Assembly: GCF_021155775.2 (NCBI RefSeq)
Contig: NC_060238.1
Coordinates: forward strand, 21,172,470 to 21,236,469
Origin: Neodiprion pinetum
Taxonomy: Eukaryota; Arthropoda; Insecta; Hymenoptera; Diprionidae
Length of the DNA stretch: 64,000 nucleotides
Direction: 5' to 3'
Part shown: positions 1-13,900 of the stretch, piece after piece
Position numbering within the stretch: the first letter of the stretch is position 1
Layout: every line of letters begins with the position of its first letter
Made by a program: the position numbers and the translations under genes
The notes under the pieces: model-generated
The model's database searches: none
What the model saw: only the letters and a program-made list of their open reading frames with translations
What the model was told of the DNA's origin: nothing

Positions 1-63
1 TTGAATTATTGGTATATTTCAAACCGATTCACTTCGCGTTTACGGTCGATTTGGGAAATAATA

Positions 64-655
64 CCGGGGGGGGGGGAATGAAGTTCCGTATTTGAAAAGT
101 TCCGAAGGCGTCAAATTTCGAGTTTTTTTGTTGCGAAACTTGCAGTAAAGAAATCAAACTTTGACGAAACATCAAAGCTTCGAATGGTCCGAAATCCGAC
201 GTTTAAAGTTCCGAAAGTGAGAAAATTTGAAAATCTGAAACATCGAAATTTCGAATGATCGAAAATTTTCAGTTCTGCGAATTTGTGGCCAGATATAATT
301 TCACCACTTTGATCTTTTTTTATTTCGAATTTTCGATATCTTTACGTTCGGAATCCTGTTCGTTCTGAATTTCGGTTTTTCTTACTTTTTCCATCCACTC
401 GTCGAGTAAACTACACTGCGTGAGTATATTTCAATTTTCCGAATTTTACTCCATCGAAACTTTACTTTTTGTAACTTTTCCCTACCGTCACTTGAATTTT
501 CGGAATCTTGCGTTTCAGAACTTTAACCCGTCGACTTTCCGACCGTTCGAAACCTCGTAGTTTCTTCAAAGTTTCATTTCTTCACTTCAAGTTCCGCCAC
601 CAAATAATTCGGAATTTGGCGCTTTCGGAACTTTTCATACCCCACCTGAAATAAC
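64..655 (+). mobile_element. Foldback-type repeat, copy F1
   Basis: The element begins with a G-run and GAAGTTCCGTATTTGAAAAG and ends with the near inverse (CTTTTCATACCCCACC preceded by GCGCTTTCGGAA), and its two halves are largely inverse copies of each other around a TGAGTATATTTCAATTTTCC centre. The whole unit recurs, inverted, at 19655-20290. It holds no ORF, so it is non-autonomous. Target-site duplications are not clear. Confidence 0.65.
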
Positions 656-2552
656 GAGGCTTAGAAGGCGATTATAACGGTTGTTGGGTAGCCACGGGCG
701 GCAAGGAAGAGGCGCGAATACGAGATGTGATATCCTTGTGGTCCTGATCCTCATCCCGAGGCTTATGCAGGGCTGCCTGAGGCGCGTCGTGTTACCGGAG
801 ATGACCAATTAGCCGTTTATAGACGCCTGCCCTCTTCCAATTCGCGGCAAAAAGATCCCCCGAGTTCCTTCGTAATTGAATTAGTTCGAGCTCCAGCTGA
901 GCGCCTCGCTCGCAAGCTTATATACACTTCAACTTAAAATACCTCCGACATGCCGCAACGGCCCAACCAGCTTTTTCACATCGTATTTTCACCAAGACAC
1001 GTGTTCGGAATATTTCGACACAAGTTCTCTGCGATCTTGAATGACGGAGGCGTGAAATAACGATCGTTCGTTTTCTCTTTGCTGACTCAAAAAAAAAAAA
1101 TCTTTACCTTCACTTTGTAGACAGGGATTGGATTATTTGGAACTTTGATCTCTTCAAAGCTTTTCTTACCATTATATTTTACTTCAATTATTTTCATTCT
1201 TTCTGATTCTGCCTACATTTGTATATATTTTTGTTTTTGTTTTTTTTTTTTTATGATCTTCTCTTGTAGCTATTTATTATATTTTTTCCTGAGTAGGTAA
1301 TTTTTTCAACGCTTAATTCTGTACCATCAACCTACTGAATAACTTACTCGGCATTACTGACAAAATTTCATCTGATTCTATTAAAACTTATCGCAGCTCA
1401 ATAAATGTTCAATTCAAACAAGCAGATTAATTTTTCAGTGTACAATAATTTTCCTTCCTGATCTAAATGAGAATCAATCTTTCAAATGAGAGGAACAAAA
1501 GTATCTTGCTATTGACATCATGACAGGAATAAATGAATCTGATCGTTATAAAAATAACAGTCATTCGACAACTGAAATTAATATTCTCAAGTTTATTTCA
1601 CGTATGAATTTTTCTTCGTGTTGTTTAAAATATTTTTGACAGGTGTTTGAAGGAATGATTTTTTTTTTTTTTCGTAGGTATAATTTCTCCTTAAATTTTT
1701 TTTTTTTTGATCACTTTGATATTTGGCGTAATATCGTGTATCAATGTTCGAAACGATATTAATTTCCGACAAAGTGAGTAGAACGTCCTTCTTCAATTGT
1801 TTATAAAAGTGAGAGGGACAAAAAAATAAAATCTCGACACTCGGTGAGAAATAACGGCAATTCCGAATAATATTGCGTATTCCGTATCGCATAACTTGGG
1901 TGGTTACGTGCAATTTTCTGCAATATTCTCATTTTTGTGCGTCAAGTTTTACTCGTTGCACGAGGATAAACTCCATCGACAAAGACGCTCCTTCTTTGCA
2001 GTTCAGCAGCAAGAGCAGTAAGAGCGATTTGAAGAGGCGTGGAGAACGATGAACGGCAATGCAAGAATGTTTTACTGCTTTTCCGAAGGTGATTCGACCC
2101 GCTCGCCCTTCCTTTGCTTTTCAAAACGTACTTACTACGCCCCCGTAATATTTCTTTAACTCGTATCTGCGAGCTTTCATTTCCCAGATTCAAAGAAGAA
2201 GGTAAGAAATTAGGACCCGGATTAATATGCAAATACATATTTTTTATGTAAATAATTTTCATTCCTCACTTGATTTTCTACATAAAGTACGATGTTTGGA
2301 GGTACAAAATGCAGTTTTTATTTTCCATATTTCACTTTTTTAAGTTAATATTATACGTACATATTTTGTAATTTTGAATTAACCGGGCGCCCTGCTAAAA
2401 AACTTAATTGCAGTTATCATTTCCATCAAAACAATTAGTTTCTGCATAAATTGTACTTTATAACCGATTCAAACGATCATCCCATCCGCGAAATTCTCTC
2501 CACTGTGCAACTCTTAAGTCCATTCCTCTATTTTCTGTCCTTTTTGCTCTCA

Positions 2553-2580
2553 CCCCCCCCCCCCCCCCCCCCCCCCCCCC
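2553..2580. repeat. Poly-C tract (28 bases)
   Basis: A pure C run. Similar C or G homopolymers occur at about 10331-10347, 11677-11695 and 15228-15253. Such tracts are prone to assembly length error. Confidence 0.9.
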
Positions 2581-3314
2581 ACCGCCAAATCCTAGGAATA
2601 TTATTTCCCTCGCTTATGTTTAATCTTCCCAGCGTTTATTGCACGCTCGTTCGAGTTTCTTTATGCTCCAGTTTAACGTCCGTATATTCAACTACCTACA
2701 AACTACCACGTCTGTATAACAACTTCTTGTCCTAGGAAGTAACGCGGAGAATCGTTATTTTATTACTAGGCGAATAAAAATGTCCGCGAATACAGGGATC
2801 GCCTCCACTTTTGCCTTGGCGTATATATACACACGTAACCTACCCTGCATACGTATATTTCACAAGTTACATACATATATAAACATATCCTATGTATACC
2901 CTGCAAAGTCGTAAATGTTCGACTCCTTTTTCACCCAACGTTCACTGCGGCTCGCTCCTTCTCCCCCAACTGAGATATCAATTCCCCAGGAAAACTCAGC
3001 AACGGACATTTTCTCATAGTCACCACGGGTTTTACTTTTCACCTAAAATTTTTCATCCCTAAATCCATTTTCGCCCAAACATCGCCCTTCGACATTGTGT
3101 TTCGTTTTATAATGGCCAAAAAGCACTTTCAAAAAGTATAACAGTTTATACAGGAACCTCAAATTTTTCACGAATACAAATCTTTCTGTCACTTTAAAAC
3201 AAATTTCATCAGACTCTCGTAATTTCACCAATAATCATCTATGAAACAACAATATTCCGTACTTTTTCGTTATGCTAATTTCAAACACATTCATGCATCC
3301 GTTGAAATGAGGCC

Positions 3315-3480
3315 AAGCATGGTGTCCACTGGTTGTGAAAACGTCCTTGTATTTTGCATCTCCTTCAAAAGTCCTAGAAACTGTCCTTTAATTTTTCTTG
3401 TGTCCTGGAAATATTCTATTTTTAATGTCCTTGAATTTGTTGTGGATTTTTTACTGAGCACCTTGCCAAGTTACAAGTTC
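3315..3480. mobile_element. Possible fragment of a hAT-like miniature element
   Basis: The string GCATGGTGTCCACTGGTTGT followed by repeated TCCTT/TGTCCT motifs (AAAGTCCTAGAAACTGTCCT, TGTCCTGGAAATATTCT) resembles the ends of the same type of element as 40891-41206. The far end is not clear and no target duplication was seen. Confidence 0.3.
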
Positions 3481-3599
3481 GACAAAACAATTGTCTTTGC
3501 AAAACAATCTTTTACTTCGAGTTGGTAGCAAGTCAATTCCATAATTCTGAGCCACATCATGTTGTGCAGTCTTGTATTTCCACAGTGTTTATGGTGTAA

Positions 3600-6500
3600 C
3601 TAGTTAAGCGAACATGATCGTGTACTCCGGCAAGAGTTTGCGGGAAGGGAGTGAGATGAGTACGCACCGGCCAATCATCCATGAACCAGGCCAAGATTGA
3701 TGGTATTGCGGTATGGATACTGGTTCTGGATGATGAACCAGCTGTCCGTTACGCATAAGTCATGTCACCTCGGAGTTTGCCTGCGTCGGCAATCCTTTAA
3801 CCTTGGGAAGAAAAGTCCAGGCAATCAACAATTCTGGTCTTTTATTCTCCTTTTTTGGAAAATCGAGTCTTCGCTTCGGGTCGCTAAGTCTGTAGACGCG
3901 AGAACGGTTCTAACGCGTCTAAGAAAAAACGCTACATTGGACTGTTATGGAAGAATCTCGCAGTCAATTCTGATATTCAACATCAGTTTCATGTCACATA
4001 GTATTGAATTCAAACCAAGTTACAGTCTATAGAAATCCACAGAGTACATTTTGTTTTGCATGTGGATTGTTTTCATGACTCGAAACTTGGTAGCTTAGTG
4101 ACCATAACTCCTGGTGAAGGATATTCGGACACAAAGTATTACAATAAGCATTCAAAGCGTTGTATCTCGACTCTCGCAGCGAGCCTGACGTTGGAAACCT
4201 TGACGTGGTTGAAAGTGGAGCAGCTTTGTCGCGGGTAAGGCGTGGTGAAATTGATGGAACAAGAATGCGGGTGGTGTCGACGCTGGCCGGAGCCGCTGCC
4301 GCATCCCGAATGGAGTGTATCCTCGATCCGGAGTCCTGCAGGAGGTACCGGAGAGAATTTTCCCGTTATACGAAGTCGTTCCGCGGTTGCATAGCCGGCT
4401 AGTCTTGAGTCGAGGCGGGAACAAGACACCACTTAAGGTATCTCTAGACCTAGACCTGCAACTACCGCGCGGGTTAAAGCGAAAGTACAGCCCTCGCGGG
4501 AGACCTCAACTCGTACCTCGAGACCTACGACCTCGACCCTTGTTATCAAGACGAACGCTAACCATGGGTTACACCATGTCCTTTTCCGACGGCTCGCCTC
4601 GACCATCCTGACAATCGAATCCTCGTTCATCTCGACTTCCCGGCCAACGACGCGTGGGAAAAGAAGACCAAGGTGTACGAGGTAGAGATCCTAGTGGTGA
4701 ACACATGTCTCTTTGCGGTGTGGGTCGAAGTCCTGAACTGTCAAAGTTCAGACTGACCGTTAGATCGAACGTCATTAGTTCGAATGGTCGAACTTCCGAA
4801 TGGTCGAAACTCGGAACGTTAACAACTTTCCCACGTATCGTGAAGCATCTATGGCACAGAACGAATGGCGGGTTCCGAATACTCACCAGTTTCTATGGAA
4901 TGCTTATTTGTACGTGCGACTCTTCTGAATTTACTTACTATTCCGGAATACGATCGTTCGAACTCATGACATTCGATATAACGGCCAACCCGGAGTTAGA
5001 AAATTCGAAAATTGCACCCGCACTCATCTGTGCGAAATGTGGAACGCGAGGTGCCTGTTTTTGTAGATTCCGTAGCTGCGGTTCGAGCATTTAAACCGCA
5101 TCGATGATGATTCTGCGGAAGGAGTCTAGAGACATTGTCCTCGGCTAACGACGGCATAACGATCCACGAAGTCTGCAGTAAGCACCTACCCGGGAGCCCA
5201 TAAAAGGCGAGGCAAAAGACCACGGCACATTTTGTTGTCAAGGAAGTGCCGGAGTCCTCGCGCAGGAGGAGTGGAGGCGTAATGACGGGTTTGAGAGAAT
5301 TCATCTCGTGCAGACCTATAACGAACTAACGACACAAGAGGCATGGACAATGTACTGTACCGCCTACCGGAGAGATGTGATCGGGATTCGACTCGATCTG
5401 GCTTTCAAGAATTTTCGGTGAGACGAAAGCGGTTCAGACACAGAATCTGGATCAAAGCATTCGTACATACCTTGACCGATCAGCCCAGAACCGTTGAAAA
5501 TTTAATCACATTCCTCATTCTCTTGTTCTTGCTTCTTAGACCCGCGGGCTTTAATGCTAGGTGTTGAGTTTCCGATCGTCGTCTTCTCTTCTGGGAATAT
5601 TCAGCCAAGCGTTGGTGGCTCTCGGCTGCCCGACTCTAGATTTTTCGATCTGGCGTCTTGAAGAACCGCCCGGAACCTCCCATCCCTGCAGCCGGGTACA
5701 GAGAAGAGCTGCTTGACACCTTGATAACATAATGCACAGCTTATGCTGTTGACGTCGTTAACTCTGCCGCTCCTCCCTTACGTTAACCCTCGGGACGTGT
5801 CCAAGGATTCCAGTGAACGTGTTACAACGTCATCAGACTGAGTTGTTCCTTTTCCTATCTTACGTTCTTCTATTCTTAGAGAGAAGTGCAAGCTATTTTA
5901 ATCACTCCGAGGATGAGAACTCAAGTTTCCACTCAATTCTCACGTCTGTAGTTCGATTTCTCACCAATTTCGGATGGGCTTTTGAGTCTGGATTATTTTT
6001 ATAACTGAAGCTTTATGATACTGGCTGAATAGATGCGAGTTTTTTTAACTCAGAACTGACCGCGTTCTTGAAGAAATCAGTGTAGCTATTCGTGAAAACT
6101 GAAATCGGCTGGTTACCGATTTGGATGAAATTTGCTGTACTGGTTCAGCATCGTTTGACTTGAGACTGAACGTATTTCGAGCAAAAGTTGCTCAATTCTT
6201 GTTGAGAATGAGAATCTTGTGTCGAAAATTCTTGTTTCTGACTGAACCGTTCATGATCGACTCTTCCTGCTCGTTGTCGGTTTTGATTTTTCAATATCAG
6301 CTGGACGTAAGGGATGATATCTGTTGTGCCGACGTTCGGTAGGCTGGTACCAAAACTGGTTTCCGCCCGGCAACCTGAGTCCAATAAAATACACTATCAG
6401 GGAGTGGAGGTAGAGTCAACGATCGAGATATCACCGGCGATCCAGAGTGGAAGCCGGAGCATCCAGGGCAGATCATGGTCGATCTGGTAGCTGAGAAGAT

Positions 6501-9500
6501 GATTGAACGCGGAAAGTTATAGGTACGTATGTTCAAGTATAGACGAGCGAGGTGCAAGATCTGAGGTACAAGGCACGAGGCGTGTACTTTGCATTTATAG
6601 TGGTCAGGCCCCCATTAGCCGTGACTGACAATCCGGTGTGCACACGCTTGTAACTACGGCCTCACCTCTAACGCGACGGGATTGCTAATTTTCGTATCAT
6701 ATCTCTCGTTACGCCGCTGAACGAAACCCGAGATCTTTCTACGTCGTGTTCATTATCGACTCGCAAGAAATTCACCGACAAGTTCCAGCTAGCCGCCGCG
6801 TCAAGTAGACGCGCCATTTTTGATCCATTCGACTCATTTTGCTTTCGGATTTCAGAATCGTTTAAACACTCAAAAATCACCAGAAATCAAACCTCATGCG
6901 TATGTCTGGTGTATGATTTTTGCATGGTTTGTGTTTTCCGGGAAAAATATACGTTTTTAGGATTTTTGTTTTTTCGTCTAGAGCTTGGAGCTCTGAAATA
7001 TAAAAATGATCTGGACTGGGAATCAAGATCAAAATTTGGGTTGATTACGCATTGGATTTTCATATAGAAAGCCAAAAACACGTACAGAATGAATTTCAGG
7101 TTCAATTAAGGAAGGAAACTGTCGATCCTGGATATTTGACATTCTCTAAAACTGTTCTTCGAACAGCTTTTACTCCCGAATGAAAAATCCAGTCTCTATT
7201 GGATTCGCAAAGCTATGCAGAAAATCGTCTACCGCGGCAAAATACTCTGATGGATTTCCTATCCCGTTCGAGATTTGCGGCAGAATGACCCGTCGACCTT
7301 TCAAGGTACCCAATCCAATACAGTAAATTATAGGTTGATCGAGGTTCGATCGGTCGAGAATAAGATGGAAATACGGACTGCGGGTGAGGGAGAGACGACG
7401 TATTGTAATCAGAGGCGTATTCAATCCCGCGAGTTTCTTCTTTGGTTGCATAAAAGAGCCGGTTGCAGAATCGAAGCGCTTCCTACTTCGGTAATAACGT
7501 TACCCACAATAATCCAAGTCCCGTATTTCCGATTTGTAGCATTCAATTAAACACTGCACCAGCTATAGATACCAACGAGTAGTGAAGTGAATAAAATGCC
7601 CTGGAGATATCAGTCGATCAGGCTTTCGATTTCTCGAATGAAAAGAGAAACACGAGAAATCACCCGAGTCCAGAAGTACTCACAGAAGAGAAAAAGAGAA
7701 CGGTGGAAATACGTTTCTCTGAATTGCCGGCGCCGGCCGAGCCGCAGGCGTCGATTCAATTTGTACGCCCGGAGAGCAGAAAGCCGATAGTCAATGCGAG
7801 CCGATAGTTGTACAGGCCGGCACTCCGACGGCTGCTGGGAATCTGACACATTGAGAAAACCGGGCAGAAGCTCAGTGTCAAGACGGGGACCTTTGCTGAT
7901 TGGGAAAGGATCACCCGGTACGCGAAAATGGTTGGAATGCTTTGTGGAGGGTGGAGACAAGGAGAAGTATTTCACATGGGTTTTCAATTGAAAAAGTGTG
8001 CGCCAAAAAGAAGCAAACAGTGGTTCAACAAGTCACCAAAATGGTGCTCGTAGGTAATAAGTGTCACAATCTGATTGACGCTTAGCAATCAGGGTTCTAT
8101 CGTGTTCAATGTCATTGGTGTTTTGTGGAGGTTTTGCTGTAGTAATACCATTTTAATTTTCCTCTACTTTACGGACACTTTCTATACACGGAGATGGTCC
8201 TCCTTATCTCTAACCTCCATAGAATTCTTCCAGCATCGACGTTCTGAAAGTCCTTGAGTTGATTTTGTCTTCACGAGAGACTGAGAAGACGGACGTTAGT
8301 CCTGTTCACAGTCTAAGCAACTCGGGAGCGAGCGATTTGTTGAAGCTGTTTCGCAATCGGAATCGGGCTACTGACCTTTCGACCATGCTTCAAACCCGCG
8401 TCTTGGTAATGGGAACGCCTCTATTCCGGGTCCTTTGTTATACCCGTCAAGGTCCGGGCGATTTGACCGGCACCCGATTGACCCCGGGTCTCAGTAATCA
8501 CCCGAACTTAAGTGCGTGGTGATCGACCATCATGCGATATTCCCTGGTCACTGTAATTACGAAAGTTACCGTTAGCTTCAATCGAGACACTTCCAGCTCC
8601 TTGGGTTGGTCTAAGACCGTGTGTCAATTAGGACTCGAAGCGACAAAGCTCAAGGTTTTGGAGGGACTTTGTTTACTCTTCTGACTTGGAACAAAAGTTT
8701 CAAAAGTCTTACAAACACTCCGGAGACCGGGAGCAACACTGAGCACCAGTGGCAGTCGGTACATGTCGGTGATTTAACAATGTTCAGCAGTGAAATCATG
8801 ACCACATACAGCGTCTGGTCAGCTCGACGAGCAAGAAGCCGAAGCATCGTTGTTCGTTAAAATGACCAGTGGTTAGGTAGAGAAGGGTAAAAAGCAACGG
8901 CTAACTAAATGGCGGGGGAGCGAGGGTGAGTGAAATTATTGCGCATGCCTCGAGGAGTGCAGCGCAGTGCGCGAGCTGGTCTTCTAACGATACAATCGCA
9001 CACCTTTCTCAGATATCGCGAATACTCTGCCATTCGTCGGTGACGTTCAGACAAGCCGCAATTGGAAACGAACGGAGTGAATGAGAAGGCGTTGATGCGC
9101 AAAAACGAACCTCGTACTCGCGGTTTCATCGTCGAGGATGGATGTTAGGGTTCGCCTTGTACCATCGATCCGCTGCACTCTCATCCTTCCTGCGGCATCT
9201 GATCTTTGTCTTCAGTATTGAGCTAATCTCGAAATTAATTGTCGATTCTCCGGTATCGATGACCGCTGCGGAATCACTGACGTGAAACTTTGCTGGTAAC
9301 AAAGATCCAGCGATAACAATCCTGAGCTGCTTGGTAATGAATAAATCAATTCCTCGTGCAGTTTGGAATTGCAGCATCAGGGTGGTATAAAGAAAAACTT
9401 CCTCCAGGTTTGATGACAAATTTTTCAGTATTTGTCACAAATCTTTCGAGTGGTACCTTGAACTAAAAAAAAAAAAAAAACTTAAAAAGTGAACCACCCT

Positions 9501-10970
9501 ACAGCAGCATGCGGAGTAATTGCCACTTGTAATAAGCAGGAGAGTGGAGGATACCTACTTCCTCTGCAGTGGCGTTCTTCTTCCTCTCGACACCAAAAAA
9601 ATTGCGAGTCTGTATCTCCGGCAGCAATCACGGATGCAGATAACTCTTCTGCAACTGGTAACTCCTGCATCGTTTCGAGCCGCTCTGTTCCTTGAAACTC
9701 GTAACTTGCAGGTTCGATGATCAAGTGGCACGCGACGCACAGCAGGACATGCACTGTGTCGTGTGACGTCCCCTTGCCGGAGATAATCGAGTCTCTTATA
9801 TCGTTCCGCCATGATTCACAGTGGAATTAAGATTACCGTTTCTCCATCGCATGCTGGCCTGGCGTCAATCTCCCATGAATCACGATCGCGGTTGTTCCTT
9901 CAAGATTTTCGAAGGTTGGAGTTGGCGCTTCTTAGATGCTGGCGTGATAATTCAAGGAGTTGATATGTTCTTAAGAAGCTGAGCAAAGAACAGAGCCTCT
10001 CAACTCCTGGATACATTTGATCTCAAGAGTTTACAGTGGTCTTCGCGTTTAGTCGAACTGTTCTTACAAAACAAAAACACGAGGACATTCCAACCGTAAT
10101 TATAAAGCTGAAACTCAAAAACTGATTCAATGGTATCAATGGTTCATCGATTCAAATCCACGACACCATGGATTTGGAATGTGATCATGAACAGAGTGCA
10201 TTTGAGCCAGGGATGAATACGAGGTCCGGGATTGCGACCGACTTTGGTTCCGGACTTTTTTTTTCGCGGACCTACCTCAAACTGGTTTCATTGAATCGTG
10301 CCGGCGTATCCTGTTCCACGTTTCTCAGCACCCCCCCCCCCCCCCCATACAGGACCGATTCAGCGATGCGGAATTTTTACCAATGGGTAATGCGACATGC
10401 GCTTTGCGCACGAGTCTGAACAAGGACGGTGTACCTGGCACTGTGCTAGGTAGAAAAATCCCGGCTTGAGATTCGTTCGACCGGAATTCATTGGAATGGA
10501 AACGGATTCAGGTGTTGATCGGAGAGCCGTGATGTTAAACTCTGAGGAAATATTGCCCGCCTGACTTTGGTGAGCGATTGACTGCGCAGCTGTCCACTTT
10601 TCAAATGGGATAAGTATGTTGTGTAAAGTGATGTCACCGAGTTTAAGGTATGCGCATGGAGTGTTCCTCCACTGAGAGAGAAGAAACAGTTACGATCATC
10701 AGGCTGGCACGTGAGTAAGAAAGGATACCTTGTCCGTCTCTTCAAGAGTCTCGCTACAAGAGGTGTAGGTACGCCAGCTGATGTGTGAGGTATTGCTGGA
10801 AAGTGGGATAACGGAAGATAATATGCACCGTTTCTGGTCGTCGGGGCAGCCGAGCAGTCAGTGTTCGGGACACAGTGCCACTTGAGTTATAAATGAGGAA
10901 AAAGATCTCTGAGTGTCCGTTGTACAGTTACCACTCACTGTGAGGAGACCCATCCGAGTATGGATGGCTG
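3600..10970. other. Compositionally distinct stretch without a recognisable gene
   Basis: This 7.4-kb stretch looks clearly richer in G+C and poorer in A/T runs than either side (judged by eye). All frames are broken into pieces of 60-150 codons; none shows a domain I know. The minus-strand frame at 7170-7451 (ending FANPIETGFFIRE) is the most protein-like. It could be a decayed mobile element, a long non-coding transcript, or older unique DNA. Confidence 0.4.
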
Positions 10971-13900
10971 AAGAAGCTGTGGATAAATTTTTGGAATTTA
11001 TTTCTCGGTAAAAATTAATTCAATTCCTTTGGGGTTTGTTTGGTTCGAATGTACGAGGATCGATTTTCATATACATATTTTCTTTTCTTTGAAATTATTT
11101 AACAGAATTCATTTTGCTCAGTGATGTGTAACCACGACATCTCGAAAACGGTGCAACCGATTTTCTTCAAATTTTGAGACAGTATTACTGGATTGTTTAT
11201 CCTTCCAGCCACCGTCTGGAATTAATCTTTTTCTGTTCTTCAACAAAATGGCGACCGTTCGAAATTGAAATTAGATTTTTCGAACCAAAATTCACTTCTT
11301 TATACAACAATCAAAAAAGTATGATATCAAAAAATAAAAAGGATAAAATATTCAGTAACATATGAAATATTCGACGACCCCAAGCGATTATCTAGACTGA
11401 GGTCATAAATTCGTCGAATTAAATAACGGCGACTTCGGTGTTAGACGATGATGATTAATCTGTTCGTCAAGTACGGATGGGCGAGAATCGCGAGCCGGAG
11501 ACTTCCGTGTCGAAAGGAATTAAAGTCGGGATCGGTACCACGTGGCAAACGGAGCTTCTTTCCTCGCCTCGTTAATGCCGAACAGGAAACGGCCGGATGA
11601 TTAACGGTGTGAAATTTTTCACGTCATTTTAACATGCCCTGGTACAGATCATCCTAGAAAGGATAGAGACGAGGTGGGGGGGGGGGGGGGGGGGGAGGCA
11701 GCACCCCGTCATTCCCCTTAATGACACACAAATTCTGACACTAATTGCTGTTTATTACTACGCGTGCGATGATCGTTCCGTCCGTTGAAGTACCTCCAGG
11801 ATAACGCGATAGTGTATTTTTCCAGCCTTTTTTTTTTCTTTTTTTTGCTTCCTCCTCCTCTTCGCCCCAACTTCTTTTATCTTTCCTGCTTCGAATCCCA
11901 CTCCACGTCACGCGAATGTATAATCTAAATTAATCAACAACCGCGCATTGTTCAGCGCCCTGACTAACCCGATCCACTACTATAGCCTCCGGCATTTCCT
12001 AACGCGAATATAATCTACCGGCTGATTTCACTAAATTGTTTATCTCCCGTTGCTTTCCGATCGTCAGGTCGATCGGCGGAATCCTCTCCTGACAACCGAT
12101 CAATTCTTATTCCATATCTCGAGGTTTTTTTGTCTCGTCACCTCTTTTTATTCTTACACAATTTTTACTCTATGTTTTTCTTTTTTTCAATTATTTTGCA
12201 TATTGAGTTTTTCTCTAGGACAAGAGGTATTATACGTGTACCTGTGTTGCAGGGTGGTATCGATATTATCGACCGAAAGACCATGATTCTAATTTTACGG
12301 GATACGTGAAATTTATTGGAATTTTTAAAGATATGGATACATTTTTTTTTTCCTGGGTAGACGACAATCAGAAGAACAGGGCAATCCGAAAGATAAAAGT
12401 TTCCTTTTTAGTCAAAGAAAGCTTACGGAAATATTCAAGTTCCTCGATAACGGAGTTCTCGGGAAATTGTTTTCTGTCCGTTTTTCGTTAGGAAGGATGA
12501 TTTTCAGTTTCCAAAAAATTATGATAAAATAATTTCCAAATAATTTACGAGAAAAACAAAACTTTCTCACCAAAAAAACCACAGCTTAAGAGCTACGAAA
12601 AATAAAACCAAAAATACCTAATTCCCAAAGGGCAGGTCATAAAATTGTTTAAAAAAAAAATTAGAAAATGTTTATTTGGTGCAGCAGAAGTGAGAAAAAA
12701 TCGGCGAGAAATTTGACGAGGGTCAGGGTCAAACCTTGTTCATTTTAATTGAGTAAGACTACAACCTCATATAAAATAATGCAATATAAATTTGAATGAA
12801 ATATTGTTCAATGATAAGTATGCCGAAGTCGTTCCTTTCTGTTTTTTTCTCATCAACCCCACAGGGTGAGGAATTAATCTCGGAATTGACGCCTGGCGCA
12901 AAAACGAAAAGCCACGTAGAACGTGTCGGACGGCATTACATCCATTATACATAATCGTAGAAATTGCACGGTCGTACGTGCAGGTCACGTGGTTTGATCC
13001 GATAACACGGTTTCGTACCACATACGTGACCGTCTGCGAATCGTGAAATCCAGCAGCACCTCCCCCAAAAATAGGTATTACACATATTACATATATTTCC
13101 GCATCTAGAATTAACTCAAAAAACGAGTATCATAGACGTTTGAAGAAAACATTTAAAAAATCGACAACTAATTTACACCAGGAACAAAAATAAAAAAAAA
13201 CTATAACATAAATTAATGTACCCTAATAAAATCGTAAAATGTTTTACAAGTATTCAGCCTGTAATTTATTACGTAATTTATCTTGTCAAGTCAAAACGAT
13301 GTATAATATATTACACGATAAATTACAAAAGAACGAATCATCAGATATACTAGATCAAAAATCATATCGTTCACCATATAGTTGACTATACGATTTCTGA
13401 TCTAGTATATCTTATGATTCGGGCTTTTGTGAATTATTAAGTAATTTCTGATACATTTTATGGAATTTACAAGATAAACACTGTAACAAAATTGCTGAAT
13501 TTTAAAAAAATATTCAATCATTGAACTTCCAAACATTTTCAGTTCTCATTATTATGCACAGTATACGTTAACTGTACACTCTGCATAACTGTAACATAAC
13601 TAATAACATAATACGTTGTCTGTAACTTGAGTATAAGGTTGTTTTGTTTGTTTTTTTTTCATCTGCAATTTTTTACCGACGTGAATAGAGTGGAATTAGA
13701 TATTTAACTGGTCCAGCTCTTTATTTCTATTGTATAATGATGATGACCGCGTTCCTTGGACTGAGAGTGTTTTACTGTCACGTAATATCCGCTCTCGTTT
13801 CTACTGCCACAGGGTTTCAATTTCCGAAAAAAAAAGACAAAAAAAAATCCAACAAACAAATAAATGAATTACGAATGAATCCAATCATAGAGGGTGTGAT

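Larger units (their letters stand above)
656..3600. other. Non-coding stretch
   Basis: A patch at 660-1070 is richer in G+C and shows no simple repeat; it has the look of unique, possibly regulatory DNA. From 1070 the sequence is AT-rich with A/T runs. The minus-strand frame around 1942-2262 has 106 open codons, but it has no recognisable domain and no splice context that convinces me. Confidence 0.5.

Noticed and set aside
1942..2262. 106-codon minus ORF ending near VDGVYPRATSKT
   Set aside because: Somewhat protein-like, but no domain, no splice context and no second copy to support it.
5201..5230. TATA-like CCCATAAAAGGCGAGG as a promoter
   Set aside because: A single motif with no gene downstream is not enough.
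7170..7451. Possible retroelement-like minus ORF
   Set aside because: No protease, reverse transcriptase or integrase motif is visible here or nearby, and no long terminal repeats were found around 3.6-11 kb.
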